Positions 33,494 through 45,211 are shown, numbered from the stretch's first letter. The stretch: 64,000 nt of DNA from Cedecea neteri (GCF_000757825.1 NZ_CP009451.1:4030001-4094000); one strand, 5' to 3'. Notes: generated from the sequence alone by a model not told the origin. Made by a program: numbers and translations.

Positions 33494-34804
33494 ATGAGTC
33501 AGGCACTGCCGTTGATTACCCGCCAGGGCGATCGTATTGCCATTGTCAGTGGTTTACGTACGCCGTTTGCCCGCCAGGCCACGGCTTTCCATGGTATTCC
33601 CGCCGTCGATCTCGGCAATATGGTGGTGAGCGAGCTGATGGCGCGCAGCGAAGTGCCGCCCGAAGCTATCGAACAGCTGGTTTTCGGCCAGGTTGTACAG
33701 ATGCCAGAAGCCCCAAACATTGCCCGCGAAATCGTACTTGGTACCGGTATGAGCGTACATACCGACGCGTATAGCGTGAGCCGTGCCTGCGCCACCAGTT
33801 TCCAGGCCGTTGCAAACGTGGCCGAAAGCCTGATGGCCGGGACTATCCGAGCCGGTATTGCCGGGGGCGCAGATTCCTCTTCCGTGCTGCCTATTGGCGT
33901 AAGCAAAAAGCTGGGCCGCACGCTGGTGGATGTGAATAAAGCGCGCACGCTCGGGCAGCGCCTGAAACTGTTTTCCAAATTACGTCCTCGTGATTTATTA
34001 CCGGTTCCCCCAGCGGTGGCGGAATACTCAACCGGCCTGCGGATGGGCGACACCGCCGAGCAGATGGCGAAAACTCACGGCATCAGCCGCGAAATGCAGG
34101 ATGCGCTGGCTCATCGTTCCCACGAGCGTGCCGCGCAGGCCTGGCAGGAAGGTAAACTTGCCGATGAGGTTATGACGGCGTTTATTCCGCCATACCGCCA
34201 GCCGTTTGCTGAAGATAACAACGTGCGTAAAGGCTCCAGCCTGGCTGATTATGCAAAACTGCGCCCGGCTTTTGACCGCAAGCACGGCACCGTTACCGCC
34301 GCGAACAGTACGCCGCTGACGGACGGCGCGGCGGCCGTTATCCTGATGACCGAATCCCGCGCGAAAGAGCTTGGCCTCAAGCCGCTCGGCTACCTGCGCA
34401 GCTACGCGTTTACCGCCATTGATGTCTGGCAGGATATGCTGCTTGGCCCGGCATGGGCTACGCCGCTGGCGCTTGAGCGCGCCGGGATCACCCTGAATGA
34501 TTTGACGCTGTTTGATATGCACGAAGCTTTTGCCGCGCAGACGTTAGCCAATTTGAAAATGCTTTCCAGCGAAAACTTCGCCCGCAACGTGCTGGGCCGG
34601 GCTCATGCCACCGGTGAAGTGGATGACGCTAAATTTAACGTGCTGGGTGGGTCGATTGCCTACGGACACCCGTTTGCGGCCACTGGCGCAAGGATGATTA
34701 CCCAAACGCTGCACGAGCTGCGTCGCCGTGGCGGCGGTTTTGGCCTTGTTACGGCGTGTGCCGCCGGCGGCCTTGGTGCGGCAATGGTTCTGGAGGTGGA
34801 GTAA
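33494..34804 (+). CDS. fadI: Acetyl-CoA acyltransferase (3-ketoacyl-CoA thiolase) FadI
   Basis: The 436-residue thiolase subunit of the anaerobic beta-oxidation complex. The acyl-accepting Cys99 is in [11 protein letters not shown], and the C-terminal [13 protein letters not shown] holds the second catalytic Cys. [10 protein letters not shown] and [17 protein letters not shown] supply the catalytic histidines. AGGGGAG precedes the ATG. The stop overlaps the fadJ start (TAATG). Confidence 0.97.
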   Translation: MSQALPLITRQGDRIAIVSGLRTPFARQATAFHGIPAVDLGNMVVSELMARSEVPPEAIEQLVFGQVVQMPEAPNIAREIVLGTGMSVHTDAYSVSRACATSFQAVANVAESLMAGTIRAGIAGGADSSSVLPIGVSKKLGRTLVDVNKARTLGQRLKLFSKLRPRDLLPVPPAVAEYSTGLRMGDTAEQMAKTHGISREMQDALAHRSHERAAQAWQEGKLADEVMTAFIPPYRQPFAEDNNVRKGSSLADYAKLRPAFDRKHGTVTAANSTPLTDGAAAVILMTESRAKELGLKPLGYLRSYAFTAIDVWQDMLLGPAWATPLALERAGITLNDLTLFDMHEAFAAQTLANLKMLSSENFARNVLGRAHATGEVDDAKFNVLGGSIAYGHPFAATGARMITQTLHELRRRGGGFGLVTACAAGGLGAAMVLEVE

Positions 34805-36969
34805 TGGAGCAGAAAGGCGCATTCGATTTACACATCCGTCTGGATAACGTTGCCGTGGTCACCATCGACGTGCCTGGCGAGAAGATGAATACCCTGAAAG
34901 CCGAGTTTGGCGCTCAGGTACACGGCATTATTAAAAAGCTGCGCGACAACCCGAGCGTGCAGGGGCTGGTGTTTATCTCCGGCAAACCTGACAACTTTAT
35001 TGCCGGGGCCGATATCAACATGATTGCTGGCTGTAAAACGGCCGGGGAAGCGCAGGAGCTGGCGCGGCAGGGGCAGCAGATCATGGCGGAAATCGCCGCG
35101 CTGCCGATGCCGGTTGTGGCCGCTATCCACGGCGCCTGTCTGGGCGGCGGGCTGGAAATGGCGCTTGCCTGCCATGCCCGAATTTGCACTGACTCGCCCA
35201 AAACGCAGCTTGGCCTGCCGGAAGTTCAGCTGGGCCTGCTGCCGGGCTCGGGCGGCACTCAGCGTTTGCCACGCCTGATAGGCGTCAGTAACGCGTTAGA
35301 CATGATTTTGACCGGCAAGCAGCTGCGCCCTCGCCAGGCGCTGAAGCTGGGGCTGGTGGATGACGTGGTGCCAGAGTCCATTCTGCTGGAAACCGCCGTT
35401 GAGCTGGCGCTTAAAGGAAGAAAACCTTCGCGTGAGCTGCCGGTAAAAGAGCGAGTGCTTGCCGGGCCGCTGGGGCGCTCTCTGCTGTTCAGCCTGGTCA
35501 GCAAGAAGACTGAGGCAAAAACCCAGGGTAACTACCCGGCAACTCGCCGCATCATCGACGTTATTCGTACCGGGCTGGAGCAGGGGAGCAAAAGCGGCTA
35601 TGAGGCCGAAGCTAAAGCGTTTGGCGAGCTGGCGATGTCTGCGGAATCTGCCGCGCTGCGCGGCCTGTTCTTTGCCAGCACTGAGTTAAAGAAAGAGTAC
35701 GGCGGGGATGCAAAACCCGGCAAACTGAATGCGGTCGGTATCCTTGGCGGCGGGCTAATGGGCGGCGGTATTGCCTATGTGACGGCCACTAAAGGCAAGC
35801 TGCCGGTGCGCATTAAAGACATTAATAACGAAGGGATTAACCACGCGCTGAAATACAGCTGGGATCTGCTGGACAAAAAAGTTCGCCGCCGCCATATGAA
35901 GCCGGCCGAACGGCAGCGCGAGCTGGCCCGCATCTCAGGGGGAACCGATTATCACGGGTTCAGCCAGCGCGATATCGTGGTGGAAGCCGTGTTTGAAGAT
36001 TTGGCCCTGAAGCAGAAAATGGTGGCCGAAGTGGAGCAGCACGCCGCGCCGCATACTGTTTTTGCCTCAAACACCTCGTCGCTGCCGATTGCTGACATAG
36101 CCGCTCAAGCTGCGCGCCCGCAGCAGGTCATCGGCCTGCACTTTTTCAGTCCGGTCGACAAGATGCCGCTGGTTGAGGTGATCCCTCACGCAGGCACCAG
36201 TGCGGAAACCATTTCCACCACCGTACAGCTGGCGAAAAAACAGGGCAAAACGCCGATCGTTGTCGGCGACAGCGCTGGCTTTTACGTCAACCGTATTCTT
36301 GCACCTTACATTAACGAAGCGCTGCGCTGCCTGACGGAAGGTGAGCCTATCGAACGTATCGACGAAGCGCTGGTTAAGTTTGGTTTCCCGGTAGGGCCCG
36401 TGCAGCTGTTGGACGAAGTTGGGATAGACGTCGGCACTAAAATTATTCCGATTTTGCAGCAGGCCTTCGGCGATCGCTTCGCCGCGCCTGAAAGCGTCGA
36501 TGCAATCTTGAAGGACGATCGCAAAGGAAGAAAAAATGGTCGCGGTTTCTATCTTTATCCGGCGAAAGGGCGTAAAAGCAAGAAACAGCCGGATACAGCG
36601 ATTTACAAGCTGTTAGGCGTGACGCCAAACGGGCGTCAGACCCCGGAGCAAATCGCCGAACGCTGCGTGATGATGATGCTCAACGAAGCCGCGCGCTGCC
36701 TCGATGAGGGCGTGGTCAGAAGCGCACGGGATGGTGATATTGGCGGCGTGTTCGGCATCGGTTTTCCGCCGTTCCTGGGCGGGCCATTCAGGTATATGGA
36801 CAGCCTGAGTGCCGCGGACGTTGTGGCAAAATTACAGCGTTTAGCGGGTCAGTACGGGGAACGTTTCAAGCCCTGCGAAAGGCTGATTATTATGGCTGAA
36901 CAACAGCTTAGTTTCTGGCCGGCGTTGAAGCCGAAGCCGGTGACTGAGCATGACGAAGCGCTGAGCTAA
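34804..36969 (+). CDS. fadJ: Multifunctional fatty acid oxidation protein FadJ
   Basis: A 721-residue fusion. The N-terminal crotonase domain (about 1-190) has an oxyanion hole and catalytic Glu118 (GGGLE) and Glu140 (GLPE). The dehydrogenase domain from about residue 310 has the NAD motif [13 protein letters not shown] and ends in two C-terminal domains with [11 protein letters not shown] and [14 protein letters not shown]. It catalyses hydration and oxidation of acyl-CoAs with FadI, preferentially without oxygen. ATG 34804 overlaps the fadI stop; the frame extends further upstream inside fadI. Confidence 0.97.
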   Translation: MEQKGAFDLHIRLDNVAVVTIDVPGEKMNTLKAEFGAQVHGIIKKLRDNPSVQGLVFISGKPDNFIAGADINMIAGCKTAGEAQELARQGQQIMAEIAALPMPVVAAIHGACLGGGLEMALACHARICTDSPKTQLGLPEVQLGLLPGSGGTQRLPRLIGVSNALDMILTGKQLRPRQALKLGLVDDVVPESILLETAVELALKGRKPSRELPVKERVLAGPLGRSLLFSLVSKKTEAKTQGNYPATRRIIDVIRTGLEQGSKSGYEAEAKAFGELAMSAESAALRGLFFASTELKKEYGGDAKPGKLNAVGILGGGLMGGGIAYVTATKGKLPVRIKDINNEGINHALKYSWDLLDKKVRRRHMKPAERQRELARISGGTDYHGFSQRDIVVEAVFEDLALKQKMVAEVEQHAAPHTVFASNTSSLPIADIAAQAARPQQVIGLHFFSPVDKMPLVEVIPHAGTSAETISTTVQLAKKQGKTPIVVGDSAGFYVNRILAPYINEALRCLTEGEPIERIDEALVKFGFPVGPVQLLDEVGIDVGTKIIPILQQAFGDRFAAPESVDAILKDDRKGRKNGRGFYLYPAKGRKSKKQPDTAIYKLLGVTPNGRQTPEQIAERCVMMMLNEAARCLDEGVVRSARDGDIGGVFGIGFPPFLGGPFRYMDSLSAADVVAKLQRLAGQYGERFKPCERLIIMAEQQLSFWPALKPKPVTEHDEALS

Positions 36970-37148
36970 AACCGGGAAATGTACGCTGCAAGGTCATTTT
37001 GTAAACAGATATTGACTATACTTGCAGCATTGAGGTAAAAGACAGCGTTTCATTCGATGTACGGATAAGGCACAATGCCCGGCTGCCGTGAACCCCACTT
37101 TTTCAGCGTGCGGGTTCAGGCGTTCCTGGTTAACAAAAGCGGTGCAAT

Positions 37149-37637
37149 ATGCAAGTTTTTATCATGCGTCACGGCGACGCAGCACTCGATGCTGCCAGCG
37201 ACTCGGTTCGTCCCCTTACCCAATGTGGGTGTGATGAGTCCCGTCTGATGGCGACCTGGTTAACAGGTCAGGTGACAAGTATCGAACGTGTTCTGGTGAG
37301 CCCTTACCTGCGAGCTGAACAGACCCTGGACGTGGTGCGGGAAGCGCTGAACCTCCCGGAAAAAGAAGACATCCTGCCCGAGCTACGGCCCTGCGGTGAT
37401 GTGGGCCTGGTGGGAGATTACCTGCTGGCGCTGGCAAACGAAGGCGTTGAATCCGCGCTGGTGGTTTCCCACCTGCCGCTGGTCGGCTACCTGGTTTCCG
37501 AGCTTTGCCCGGAAGAGGCCCCGCCGATGTTTACCACTTCGGCAATTGCCAACGTCACGCTGGATCCGGAATCGGGTAACGGCGTATTTAACTGGCAGAT
37601 GAGCCCCTGCAATTTCAAGGTGGCTAAGGCTATCTGA
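37149..37637 (+). CDS. sixA: Phosphohistidine phosphatase SixA
   Basis: A 162-residue histidine phosphatase with the N-terminal catalytic RHG motif (IMRHGDA, His8). His109 in VVSHLPLVGYL is the second active-site histidine. In E. coli it dephosphorylates the phosphotransferase NPr of the nitrogen PTS (and was first linked to ArcB). It stands alone after a 179-base gap from fadJ and ends at a clear terminator. Confidence 0.95.
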   Translation: MQVFIMRHGDAALDAASDSVRPLTQCGCDESRLMATWLTGQVTSIERVLVSPYLRAEQTLDVVREALNLPEKEDILPELRPCGDVGLVGDYLLALANEGVESALVVSHLPLVGYLVSELCPEEAPPMFTTSAIANVTLDPESGNGVFNWQMSPCNFKVAKAI

Positions 37638-37655
37638 TTGCTGTGAGCATGAAAA

Positions 37656-37681
37656 AAAGAGTCGCGAAAGCGGCTCTTTTT
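37656..37681 (+). terminator. Terminator after sixA
   Basis: Stem AAAGAGTCGC/GCGGCTCTTT with a GAAA tetraloop (one G-T wobble), followed by TT. Confidence 0.85.
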
Positions 37682-37704
37682 GCGTTTTAAGTATTGAGAA
37701 TTTT

Positions 37705-37797
37705 TCCCCTCACCCTAACCCTCTCCCCAAAGGGGCGAGGGGACTGTTCCCGATCGCTTTCACCCTCTCCCTCCGGGGGCGGGGTGAGGGGAATCTT
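37705..37797. repeat. REP-like palindromic pair between sixA and smrB
   Basis: Two successive elements of the CCCTCACCCTAACCCTCTCCCC...GAGGGG type face each other: one at about 37706-37742 and one at about 37760-37793. Each forms a hairpin by pairing of its C-rich and G-rich arms. The same family recurs elsewhere in the window. It lies between convergent genes. Confidence 0.85.
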
Positions 37798-37808
37798 TCA
37801 CGCCGAAT

Positions 37809-38360
37809 TTACGGCAGCTCCGGCGGCTGCCACTCTTCAATTTCTATTAGCACCAGCAGTGCGGCATCACCGCCGTACTCTTTCGGTGCCTGGTGAAACG
37901 CGACAATATGCGGATGCTGCGCCAGCCACAGCGGCGTTTGTTGCTTGAGAACGTGTTTACCGTGGCCGTGCATGACGCAGGCGCAAAATACATGTTCACG
38001 GCGACAGGCGGCAATCAGCGCCCCCAGCTCCTGTTTTGCCTGAAGCTGCGTCAGACCGTGCAAATCAAGAAACAACTCCGGGGAATAGTCACCGCGACGC
38101 AGTTTCTTCAGCTCAAAATGGCTCACACCTTCACGCACATAGCGCATTGGCCCTTCGGTCGCCAGGCGCGGCTGAAACTCATCCGAAAAATAGTGGCTGG
38201 CATCGGCCTGTTCCTGTAGCAGGCGTTTTACCGGGACTTCCGTTATTTTTTTACGTACCGGGCGGTGAACAATCGTATCCTGAGCCAGTTTTTTGGTGCC
38301 GCTCATCAGGCCGCGAAAAAGCGCCTCGTCTTCGGAACTGAGCGGTGATTTCTTTTTCAT
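37809..38360 (-). CDS. smrB: Ribosome rescue endonuclease SmrB
   Basis: A 183-residue protein, the length of E. coli SmrB (YfcN). It ends in an Smr domain: [15 protein letters not shown] and [21 protein letters not shown] carry the DxH and HGxG motifs that cut mRNA between collided ribosomes. The longer frame begins 26 codons upstream, but the start at 38360 ([15 protein letters not shown]) aligns with E. coli. It is divergent from prmB. Confidence 0.95.
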   Translation of the reverse strand: MKKKSPLSSEDEALFRGLMSGTKKLAQDTIVHRPVRKKITEVPVKRLLQEQADASHYFSDEFQPRLATEGPMRYVREGVSHFELKKLRRGDYSPELFLDLHGLTQLQAKQELGALIAACRREHVFCACVMHGHGKHVLKQQTPLWLAQHPHIVAFHQAPKEYGGDAALLVLIEIEEWQPPELP

Positions 38361-38533
38361 GTATATCTCATCTCGCATTCGCTTTGTCGCCAGTTTACCC
38401 GCTTTCCCCATCGGCAATAAAGAAAACGCAAATTTCACCGCCTCCCGGCGTCGATGGGTGCTGATTTGTCGCCTCCTTCATGGCAAACTAGCCGATTATT
38501 ATTGAACTAGCGTGAGTCGCCTGCGGAGGGCAC

Positions 38534-39466
38534 GTGGATAAAATTTTCGTCGATGAGGCAGTAAACGAGCTGCATACCATTCAGGATATGCTGCGCTGGT
38601 CGGTCAGCCGCTTTAGCGCCGCCAACATCTGGTATGGGCACGGCACCGACAATCCATGGGATGAAGCCGTTCAGCTGGTTCTGCCAAGCCTTTACCTGCC
38701 GCTTGATATTCCTGAAGATATGCGTACCGCGCGCCTGACGCCAAGCGAGCGTCACCGCATCGTTGAGCGTGTGATTCGCCGCGTAAACGAGCGTATTCCG
38801 GTTGCTTATCTGACGAATAAAGCCTGGTTCTGCGGCCACGAGTTCTACGTTGACGAACGCGTGCTGGTCCCGCGTTCCCCAATTGGTGAGCTGATCAATA
38901 ACCGCTTTGCCGGGATGATCGATCACGAGCCGCAGCATATTCTTGATATGTGCACCGGCAGCGGCTGTATCGGCATCGCCTGCGCCTATGAATTCCCGAA
39001 TGCGGAAGTAGATATCGTTGATATTTCCCCTGACGCTATCGCCGTGGCCGAGCAGAACATTTCCGAACACGGTATGGACCACAACGTCACGCCGATTCGC
39101 TCTGACCTGTTCCGTGACCTGCCTAAAGTGCAGTACGACGTGATTGTGACAAACCCGCCGTACGTTGATGAAGAAGACATGGCCGACCTGCCGGGTGAAT
39201 ATCACTTTGAACCAGAGCTGGGCCTGGCGGCCGGAAGCGATGGCCTGAAGCTGGCTCGCCGCATCCTGGCCTGCGCGCCGGACTACCTGGCCGACGGCGG
39301 GATCCTGATTTGTGAAGTAGGGAACAGCATGGTGCACCTGATGGATCAATATCCGGAGGTGCCGTTCACCTGGCTTGAGTTCGATAACGGCGGCGACGGC
39401 GTGTTTATGCTGACCAAAGCGCAGTTGATCGAGGCTCGCGAGCACTTCAGCATCTACAAAGATTAA
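38534..39466 (+). CDS. prmB: Ribosomal protein uL3 glutamine N5-methyltransferase PrmB
   Basis: A 310-residue SAM-dependent methyltransferase. The SAM loop [16 protein letters not shown] and the catalytic NPPY ([12 protein letters not shown]) identify a glutamine methylase of the HemK/PrmB type. It begins at GTG preceded by GGAGGG. It modifies ribosomal protein L3. It is followed by aroC after an 86-base gap. Confidence 0.96.
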   Translation: MDKIFVDEAVNELHTIQDMLRWSVSRFSAANIWYGHGTDNPWDEAVQLVLPSLYLPLDIPEDMRTARLTPSERHRIVERVIRRVNERIPVAYLTNKAWFCGHEFYVDERVLVPRSPIGELINNRFAGMIDHEPQHILDMCTGSGCIGIACAYEFPNAEVDIVDISPDAIAVAEQNISEHGMDHNVTPIRSDLFRDLPKVQYDVIVTNPPYVDEEDMADLPGEYHFEPELGLAAGSDGLKLARRILACAPDYLADGGILICEVGNSMVHLMDQYPEVPFTWLEFDNGGDGVFMLTKAQLIEAREHFSIYKD

Positions 39467-39552
39467 TTGCCGCACGTAAACGAGTCTTCGGGCTTGTTTT
39501 ACTTCCCGCGCACAACACAACAACGACAACGGTGATTCAGTAAGGAGCCGTG

Positions 39553-40638
39553 ATGGCTGGTAACAGTATTGGACAGGTTTTTCGCGTAACGACATTTGGT
39601 GAATCCCACGGCATCGCGCTGGGCTGCATTGTTGACGGCGTCCCGCCGGGCATCCCGCTGACCGAAGCCGACCTGCAGCACGATCTCGATCGCCGCCGCC
39701 CGGGCACCTCTCGTTACACCACCCAGCGCCGTGAGCCTGACCAGGTAAAAATTCTCTCCGGCGTGTTTGAAGGCGTAACGACCGGTACAAGTATCGGCCT
39801 GCTTATCGAAAACACCGATCAGCGCTCCCAGGATTACAGCGCCATCAAAGACGTGTTCCGTCCGGGGCACGCGGATTACACCTACGAACAAAAATATGGC
39901 CTGCGCGACTATCGCGGTGGCGGCCGTTCTTCCGCGCGTGAAACCGCCATGCGTGTGGCAGCGGGCGCGATTGCCAAGAAATACCTTGAGCAGAAATTCG
40001 GCATTAAAATTCGCGGCTGCATGACGCAGATGGGCGATATTCCGCTGGAAATCAAAGACTGGGATCAGGTAGAGCAGAACCCGTTCTTCTGCCCGGATCC
40101 GGATAAAATTGAAGCGCTGGACGAGCTGATGCGTGGCCTGAAAAAAGAGGGTGACTCTATCGGCGCGAAGATAACGGTTGTTGCCGACAACGTGCCGCCG
40201 GGCCTCGGCGAGCCGGTCTTTGACCGTCTGGACGCGGACATTGCCCACGCGCTGATGAGCATCAACGCGGTGAAAGGCGTGGAGATTGGCGAAGGCTTCG
40301 GCGTGGTGAACCTGCGTGGCAGCCAGAACCGGGACGAAATTACTCAACAGGGTTTCCAGAGCAACCACGCGGGCGGCATTCTGGGCGGTATCAGCAGCGG
40401 CCAGCAGATTGTGGCGAATATGGCCCTGAAGCCGACTTCCAGCATTACCGTGCCGGGCAAAACGATTAATCGCGAAGGCGAAGAAGTGGAAATGATCACC
40501 CGTGGTCGTCACGATCCGTGCGTGGGGATCCGCGCCGTGCCGATCGCCGAGGCGATGCTGGCCATTGTGCTGATGGATCACCTGCTGCGCCAGCGCGCCC
40601 AGAACGCTGACGTTTCTTCCCCGCTGCCTCGCTGGTAA
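39553..40638 (+). CDS. aroC: Chorismate synthase AroC
   Basis: A 361-residue FMN-dependent enzyme that converts EPSP to chorismate, the last shared step to aromatic amino acids. Signatures include [43 protein letters not shown] and [20 protein letters not shown] 39553 gives the E. coli length; a GTG one codon upstream is also in frame. mepA follows after four bases. Confidence 0.98.
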   Translation: MAGNSIGQVFRVTTFGESHGIALGCIVDGVPPGIPLTEADLQHDLDRRRPGTSRYTTQRREPDQVKILSGVFEGVTTGTSIGLLIENTDQRSQDYSAIKDVFRPGHADYTYEQKYGLRDYRGGGRSSARETAMRVAAGAIAKKYLEQKFGIKIRGCMTQMGDIPLEIKDWDQVEQNPFFCPDPDKIEALDELMRGLKKEGDSIGAKITVVADNVPPGLGEPVFDRLDADIAHALMSINAVKGVEIGEGFGVVNLRGSQNRDEITQQGFQSNHAGGILGGISSGQQIVANMALKPTSSITVPGKTINREGEEVEMITRGRHDPCVGIRAVPIAEAMLAIVLMDHLLRQRAQNADVSSPLPRW

Positions 40639-40642
40639 GACG

Positions 40643-41467
40643 ATGAAAAAACTCCTGATCGGGATGCTGGCGCTGGCCGCCAGCGCTCAGGCTTTAGCGG
40701 CTACGCCGTGGCAAAAAATCGACCATCCGATTGCCGGTAGCGCACAGTCTATCGGCGCGTTTTCCAACGGCTGTATCGTGGGGGCGCACGCTTTGCCGCT
40801 TGAGGACGCTCGCTATCAGGTGATGCGGCCGGATCAGCGTCGCTATTTTGGACACCCCGATCTGGTGATGTTTATTCAGCGCCTGAGTAATCAGGTGAAT
40901 CAGCTCGGCCTTGGCACGGTGCTGATTGGCGATATGGGCATGGCGGCGGGCGGGCGTTTTAGCTCCGGGCACGCCAGCCACCAGACCGGACTTGATGTCG
41001 ATATTTTCCTGCAACTGCCAAAAGCTCGCTGGACGTCGGCGCAGCTGCTGCGCCCGCAGGCGTTGGACCTGGTCGCCGCCGACGGCAAGCGCGTAGTGCC
41101 GTCGCTGTGGAAGCCGGAAATCGACAGCCTGATTAAGCTTGCGGCCAAAGATAATGAGGTCACGCGTATCTTTGTGAACCCTGCCATCAAGCAGCGGCTT
41201 TGCGAAGATGCTGGGGCTGACCGGGACTGGCTGCGTAAGGTACGTCCGTGGTTTGCCCACCGCGCCCATATGCACGTACGTTTGCGCTGCCCGGGTAACA
41301 GCCTTGAGTGTGAAGATCAGCCTCTGCCTCCTCCGGGAGACGGCTGCGGTGCCGAGCTGCAAAGCTGGTTCGCGCCGCCTGCACCGGGCAGCACGCCACC
41401 GAAAAAGACAACGCCACCGCCGCTACCCGCCTCCTGTCAGGCATTACTGGATGAGCACGTTCTCTAA
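40643..41467 (+). CDS. mepA: Penicillin-insensitive murein endopeptidase MepA
   Basis: A 274-residue periplasmic zinc peptidase of the LAS family with a signal peptide ending [24 protein letters not shown] holds the metal ligands (His and Asp), and [15 protein letters not shown] the C-terminal His ligands. It cleaves D-Ala-meso-DAP cross-links. The stop directly precedes yfcA with no gap, suggesting one operon aroC-mepA-yfcA-epmC-yfcL. Confidence 0.95.
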   Translation: MKKLLIGMLALAASAQALAATPWQKIDHPIAGSAQSIGAFSNGCIVGAHALPLEDARYQVMRPDQRRYFGHPDLVMFIQRLSNQVNQLGLGTVLIGDMGMAAGGRFSSGHASHQTGLDVDIFLQLPKARWTSAQLLRPQALDLVAADGKRVVPSLWKPEIDSLIKLAAKDNEVTRIFVNPAIKQRLCEDAGADRDWLRKVRPWFAHRAHMHVRLRCPGNSLECEDQPLPPPGDGCGAELQSWFAPPAPGSTPPKKTTPPPLPASCQALLDEHVL

Positions 41468-42265
41468 ATGGAATGGTTTATGGTTTCCCCGTCGCTGCTG
41501 GTGGCGCTGTTTTTTGTCGCCATGCTGGCCGGGTTTATTGATGCTCTTGCAGGCGGCGGTGGGCTGCTGACGGTCCCGGCCTTGCTGGCTGCGGGGATGT
41601 CCCCGGCGCAGGCGCTGGCGACCAACAAACTTCAGGCCTGCGGCGGGTCGGTTTCTGCCTCGCTCTATTTCATTCGGCGTAAGGTGGTCAGCCTTGCCGA
41701 TCAGAAACTCAATATTCTGATGACCTTTATCGGCTCCACCTGCGGTGCGCTGCTGGTGCAGCACGTGAAGTCCGATATCCTGCGTCAGATCCTGCCGCTG
41801 CTGATTATCGGCATCGGGCTTTATTTTCTGCTGATGCCAAAGCTGGGTGAAGAAGACCGCCAGCGCCGCCTGTATGGCCTGCCGTTTGCGCTAGTCGCCG
41901 GCGGCTGCGTAGGTTTTTATGACGGCTTCTTCGGCCCCGGCGCCGGGTCGTTTTACGCACTCGCCTTCGTGACGCTGTGTGGCTTCAACCTCGCCAAATC
42001 TACCGCCCACGCCAAAGTGCTTAACGCCACGTCAAACCTCGGTGGGCTGCTGCTGTTTATTATTGGCGGCAAGGTGATTTGGGGTACCGGCCTTGTGATG
42101 ATGGCCGGGCAATTTTTAGGGGCGAGGGTGGGTTCACGCCTCGTATTGAGTAAAGGGCAGCAGCTTATTCGTCCGATGATCGTCGTGGTTTCGGCGGTGA
42201 TGAGCGCCAGGCTGCTGTATGACAGCCACGGACCGGAAATCCTCCACTGGTTAGGGATAGCCTGA
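41468..42265 (+). CDS. yfcA: TSUP-family membrane transporter YfcA
   Basis: A 265-residue protein with about eight membrane helices and the duplicated TauE/SafE motifs (FIDALAGGGGLLTVPAL and FYDGFFGPGAGSFYALAF). The family exports or imports sulfur-containing or organic anions; the E. coli YfcA substrate is unknown. ATG 41468 follows the mepA stop immediately. Confidence 0.94.
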   Translation: MEWFMVSPSLLVALFFVAMLAGFIDALAGGGGLLTVPALLAAGMSPAQALATNKLQACGGSVSASLYFIRRKVVSLADQKLNILMTFIGSTCGALLVQHVKSDILRQILPLLIIGIGLYFLLMPKLGEEDRQRRLYGLPFALVAGGCVGFYDGFFGPGAGSFYALAFVTLCGFNLAKSTAHAKVLNATSNLGGLLLFIIGGKVIWGTGLVMMAGQFLGARVGSRLVLSKGQQLIRPMIVVVSAVMSARLLYDSHGPEILHWLGIA

Positions 42266-42266
42266 A

Positions 42267-42830
42267 ATGAATAACGTAACAATGAGCAAACAGCACCATT
42301 ATCAGGAGCTGATCGACGTGTTCGATAGCTGCTTCCTGGTCGAGTTTAATACCCGCCTGATCAAGGGCGACGACGAGCCCATCTATCTGCCCGCGGACAA
42401 CGAACTGCCGTATAACCGTATCGTCTTTGCGCACGGCTACTACGCCAGCGGAATGCATGAAATTTCTCACTGGTGCGTGGCCGGTAAAGAGCGCCGCAAG
42501 CTGGTGGACTTCGGCTACTGGTATTGCCCGGACGGGCGCGACGCTGAGACCCAGGGCAAGTTTGAAGACGTGGAAGTGAAGCCGCAGGCGCTGGAATGGA
42601 TGCTCAGCACCGCCGCGGGCTTCCCGTTTAACGTCAGCTGCGACAACCTGAGCGGCGATTTTGAGCCTGACCGTATTGCTTTCCAGCGTCGGGTTCATGC
42701 TCAGGTTATGACTTATCTGAAAGAGGGGATCCCTGAGCGTCCGGCACGTCTGATTGACGCGCTAAGGGCGTATTATGGCACCCCTGCGCTTGATGCCGGG
42801 CAGTTTGCCTGGCCAGAAGACCTAAACTAA
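42267..42830 (+). CDS. epmC: EF-P hydroxylase EpmC (YfcM)
   Basis: A 187-residue protein that hydroxylates the modified lysine of elongation factor P. The conserved metal-like site HEISHWCVAGKERRKLVDFGYWYCPDGRD is present. Start is either ATG 42267 or ATG 42282; the second gives the E. coli length (182) but neither has a strong ribosome site. It follows yfcA by one base. Confidence 0.93.
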   Translation: MNNVTMSKQHHYQELIDVFDSCFLVEFNTRLIKGDDEPIYLPADNELPYNRIVFAHGYYASGMHEISHWCVAGKERRKLVDFGYWYCPDGRDAETQGKFEDVEVKPQALEWMLSTAAGFPFNVSCDNLSGDFEPDRIAFQRRVHAQVMTYLKEGIPERPARLIDALRAYYGTPALDAGQFAWPEDLN

Positions 42831-42854
42831 AAATCACCTGTATGAAGAGGATGT

Positions 42855-43133
42855 ATGATGATCGCGGAATTTGAGTCACGTATTTTGGCGTTGATTGACG
42901 AGATGGTGGAGCACGCCAGTGACGACGACCTGTTTGCCAGCGGTTATCTGCGTGGGCACCTTACTCTGGCCGTGGCCGAACTGGAAAACGGTGACGAGCA
43001 TAAGCCAGAAGCGCTGCACGTCGTAGTGACCGACAGCCTGCAAAAGGCAATCCAGGCGGGTGAGCTGTCGCCTCGCGATCAGGCGCTGGTGCTGGGCATG
43101 TGGGATACGCTTTTCGAGAAGGCTAAGTTCTAA
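42855..43133 (+). CDS. yfcL: YfcL family protein
   Basis: A 92-residue acidic protein of the YfcL family, the same length as in E. coli and in the same place after epmC. It is helical, with no membrane segment. Function unknown. GAGGATGT precedes tandem ATG codons at 42855 and 42858. A REP-like repeat follows. Confidence 0.9.
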   Translation: MMIAEFESRILALIDEMVEHASDDDLFASGYLRGHLTLAVAELENGDEHKPEALHVVVTDSLQKAIQAGELSPRDQALVLGMWDTLFEKAKF

Positions 43134-43147
43134 GACTGCCTCTTCCC

Positions 43148-43176
43148 CAGACCCTCTCCCCAAAAGGGAGAGGGGA
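43148..43176. repeat. REP-like hairpin between yfcL and mnmC
   Basis: ACCCTCTCCCCAAAAGGGAGAGGGG forms a tight hairpin of the CCCTCTCCC/GGGAGAGGG family. It lies between two convergent genes and may act as a transcription stop or mRNA stabiliser. Confidence 0.8.
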
Positions 43177-43210
43177 TAAAAGCTTCACAGAGGGGCTTAT
43201 GAGGGGAAAA

Positions 43211-45211
43211 TCATTTCACCGCTTTGCCTTTCAGCAATTTCCTCACCCAAAGCCGGTTAGGGTTCAAGGCCGCGAGCGTGACGGCATCCAGCGGAATAGG
43301 TTCTTCGCTCATCTGTGCCGCCAGAATCTCTGAGGCCAGCGGCGCGCTGCACAGCCCGCGCGAACCCAGGGCTCCCAGCATATAAAGGTTGTTGTACACC
43401 GGAGACGGTGCCGCATTTTCACGATCCCCGGCAAGCCCTGCGTATTGCTCCAGTGTGGCTTCATAATCCGGAACGCTGCCTACCATTGGTAGATGATCGC
43501 GTGAAGCGCAGCGCACGCCACAGCGGGCTTCGTTCGCTGAAACGTCCACTTCTTTTGCCCATTCGGCATGCGGCAAACAGTCCAGCAGCCGCTGGCGATT
43601 ATGCTGCTGATCTTCTTCGTTCCAGGTCATCTCTTCCTGGCCGCGATGATAGCTGGCACCTATGCAGTGATGCTGGTTCTGTGGATTAACCGGCGTCAGA
43701 TAACCGTCATAGCACAGGACCTGGCGAAGCTGGCTTAACCCCGGCGTGGTTGGAATATGGCTGACCTGGCCGCCCACTGAATAAACCGGCAGATTTTGCG
43801 TTTGCGTAAACCGGCTGATTTGATGGCCGTTGGCCAGCACCACCGAGCCGTGTTGAACCGCTTCCTGCTGAGCAAACTCTATCTTCCAGCCGCCGTTATC
43901 GGGCATTAAGCCGGTAGCCTGATGTCCATAGCGGATTTTCAATCCCTGCTGCCCGGCCAGTTCCAGCGCCCCGGCCGTAAGCTGCGCCGGGTAGAGCCAG
44001 CCGCCCAGCGGATAGCTAATCCCGCCGCACTGCGTGTCCACGCCACAGGTTTTCTCCACGGTTTCGGCGTCTACCGCCGTGGCCAGTAGCTTGGGCAGGC
44101 CAAGAGCGAGCATTTGCTCGATTTTATGGGCGCTTTTTTCATCCCAGGCGAGCTGGGTTACGCCACACCAGTCATGGTCAAACGCTACCGGAAGGGCGTC
44201 ATACAGGCGTCGTGCAAAGGTGAATGCAGCCGGGAAAAAGGTCGTCAGCGCGGCATCATGTGCGGTAAGCAGAGGGTAAAGTGCGCCCTGGCGGTTGCCG
44301 GAAGCTCCCTGAGCCGGTGCCTCGTCTTCACAATACAGCGTCACCTGCCAGCCTCGACGCAGCAGCGCAAGAGAGAGCAGCGCGCTGGCTATTCCGCCGC
44401 CGATAATGGCGGTTTCGCGTTCGGGCGTGCCGGGGCGGGAGTACCACGGTGTGCGAGCTGGGGTTTCAACCGGTTCTTGCAGCGACCCGACGAGCATCTC
44501 GCGTTTGCGGCCAAACCCTTTGCTTCGTGTCACGGTAAAGCCTGCTTCTATCAGCCCACGACGAACAAAGCCAGCGGAGGTAAAGGTCGCCAGCGTGCCG
44601 CCGGGGCGGGCCATGCGAACCATGGCCTGGAAGAGCTGGGGCGTCCACATATCCGGGTTTTTCGAGGGCGCGAAGCCGTCAAGGAACCAGGCATCTACCT
44701 GCTGATTCAGCGTGTCATCCAACTGAGATATCAGCTCGTTAATATCCCCCAACCACAGGTCCAGCGTAATGCGCCCGTTGTCCAGCAGCAGGCGGTGGCA
44801 GCCGGGCACAGGCTGCGGCCACTGTTGTTGAAGCTCGGCGGCGAAGCGGCTCAGTTCCGGCCAGTGCTGATGGGCTAGCGCGAGATCGGGGGCGGTGAGG
44901 GGGAATTTTTCAAAACTGATAAAATGCAGCCGTTTTAAGCAGGCACCCTCACGTTTCACACAAAATTCATCGAACGCTTGCCATAAAGTCAAAAAGTTAA
45001 GGCCGGTACCAAAACCACTTTCGGCGACCACAAAAAGCGGTCTTTCGTGGGTTGCAAAGCGTTCGGGAAGGTGGTTTCCGCCGAGGAAGACGTAACGCGT
45101 CTCTTCCAGCCCGTTATCGTTAGAGAAGTAAACGTCGTCAAAATCTCGGGATACAGGTGTACCTTCTTCGTTGAAACCGAGGTTGGCGGATTGTATAGGG
45201 GAATGTTTCAC
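43211..45211 (-). CDS. mnmC: Bifunctional tRNA 5-methylaminomethyl-2-thiouridine enzyme MnmC
   Basis: A 666-residue fusion. The N-terminal methyltransferase (about 1-245) has [16 protein letters not shown] as its SAM motif. The C-terminal FAD oxidoreductase begins with [21 protein letters not shown] near residue 270. Together they convert cmnm5s2U to mnm5s2U at tRNA position 34. GTG 45211 ([13 protein letters not shown]) aligns with E. coli; an ATG twelve codons upstream (45247) would overlap the fabB control sites. Divergent from fabB. Confidence 0.94.
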   Translation of the reverse strand: MKHSPIQSANLGFNEEGTPVSRDFDDVYFSNDNGLEETRYVFLGGNHLPERFATHERPLFVVAESGFGTGLNFLTLWQAFDEFCVKREGACLKRLHFISFEKFPLTAPDLALAHQHWPELSRFAAELQQQWPQPVPGCHRLLLDNGRITLDLWLGDINELISQLDDTLNQQVDAWFLDGFAPSKNPDMWTPQLFQAMVRMARPGGTLATFTSAGFVRRGLIEAGFTVTRSKGFGRKREMLVGSLQEPVETPARTPWYSRPGTPERETAIIGGGIASALLSLALLRRGWQVTLYCEDEAPAQGASGNRQGALYPLLTAHDAALTTFFPAAFTFARRLYDALPVAFDHDWCGVTQLAWDEKSAHKIEQMLALGLPKLLATAVDAETVEKTCGVDTQCGGISYPLGGWLYPAQLTAGALELAGQQGLKIRYGHQATGLMPDNGGWKIEFAQQEAVQHGSVVLANGHQISRFTQTQNLPVYSVGGQVSHIPTTPGLSQLRQVLCYDGYLTPVNPQNQHHCIGASYHRGQEEMTWNEEDQQHNRQRLLDCLPHAEWAKEVDVSANEARCGVRCASRDHLPMVGSVPDYEATLEQYAGLAGDRENAAPSPVYNNLYMLGALGSRGLCSAPLASEILAAQMSEEPIPLDAVTLAALNPNRLWVRKLLKGKAVK

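Noticed and set aside
38507..39790. Minus-strand open frame of 427 codons
   Set aside because: It is wholly antisense to prmB and the start of aroC, which are conserved and intact. The product is rich in Arg, His and Gln, as usual for shadow frames in G+C-rich genes.
39499..40581. Minus-strand open frame of 360 codons
   Set aside because: Antisense to aroC; no domain or ribosome site, and codon pattern follows the opposite gene.
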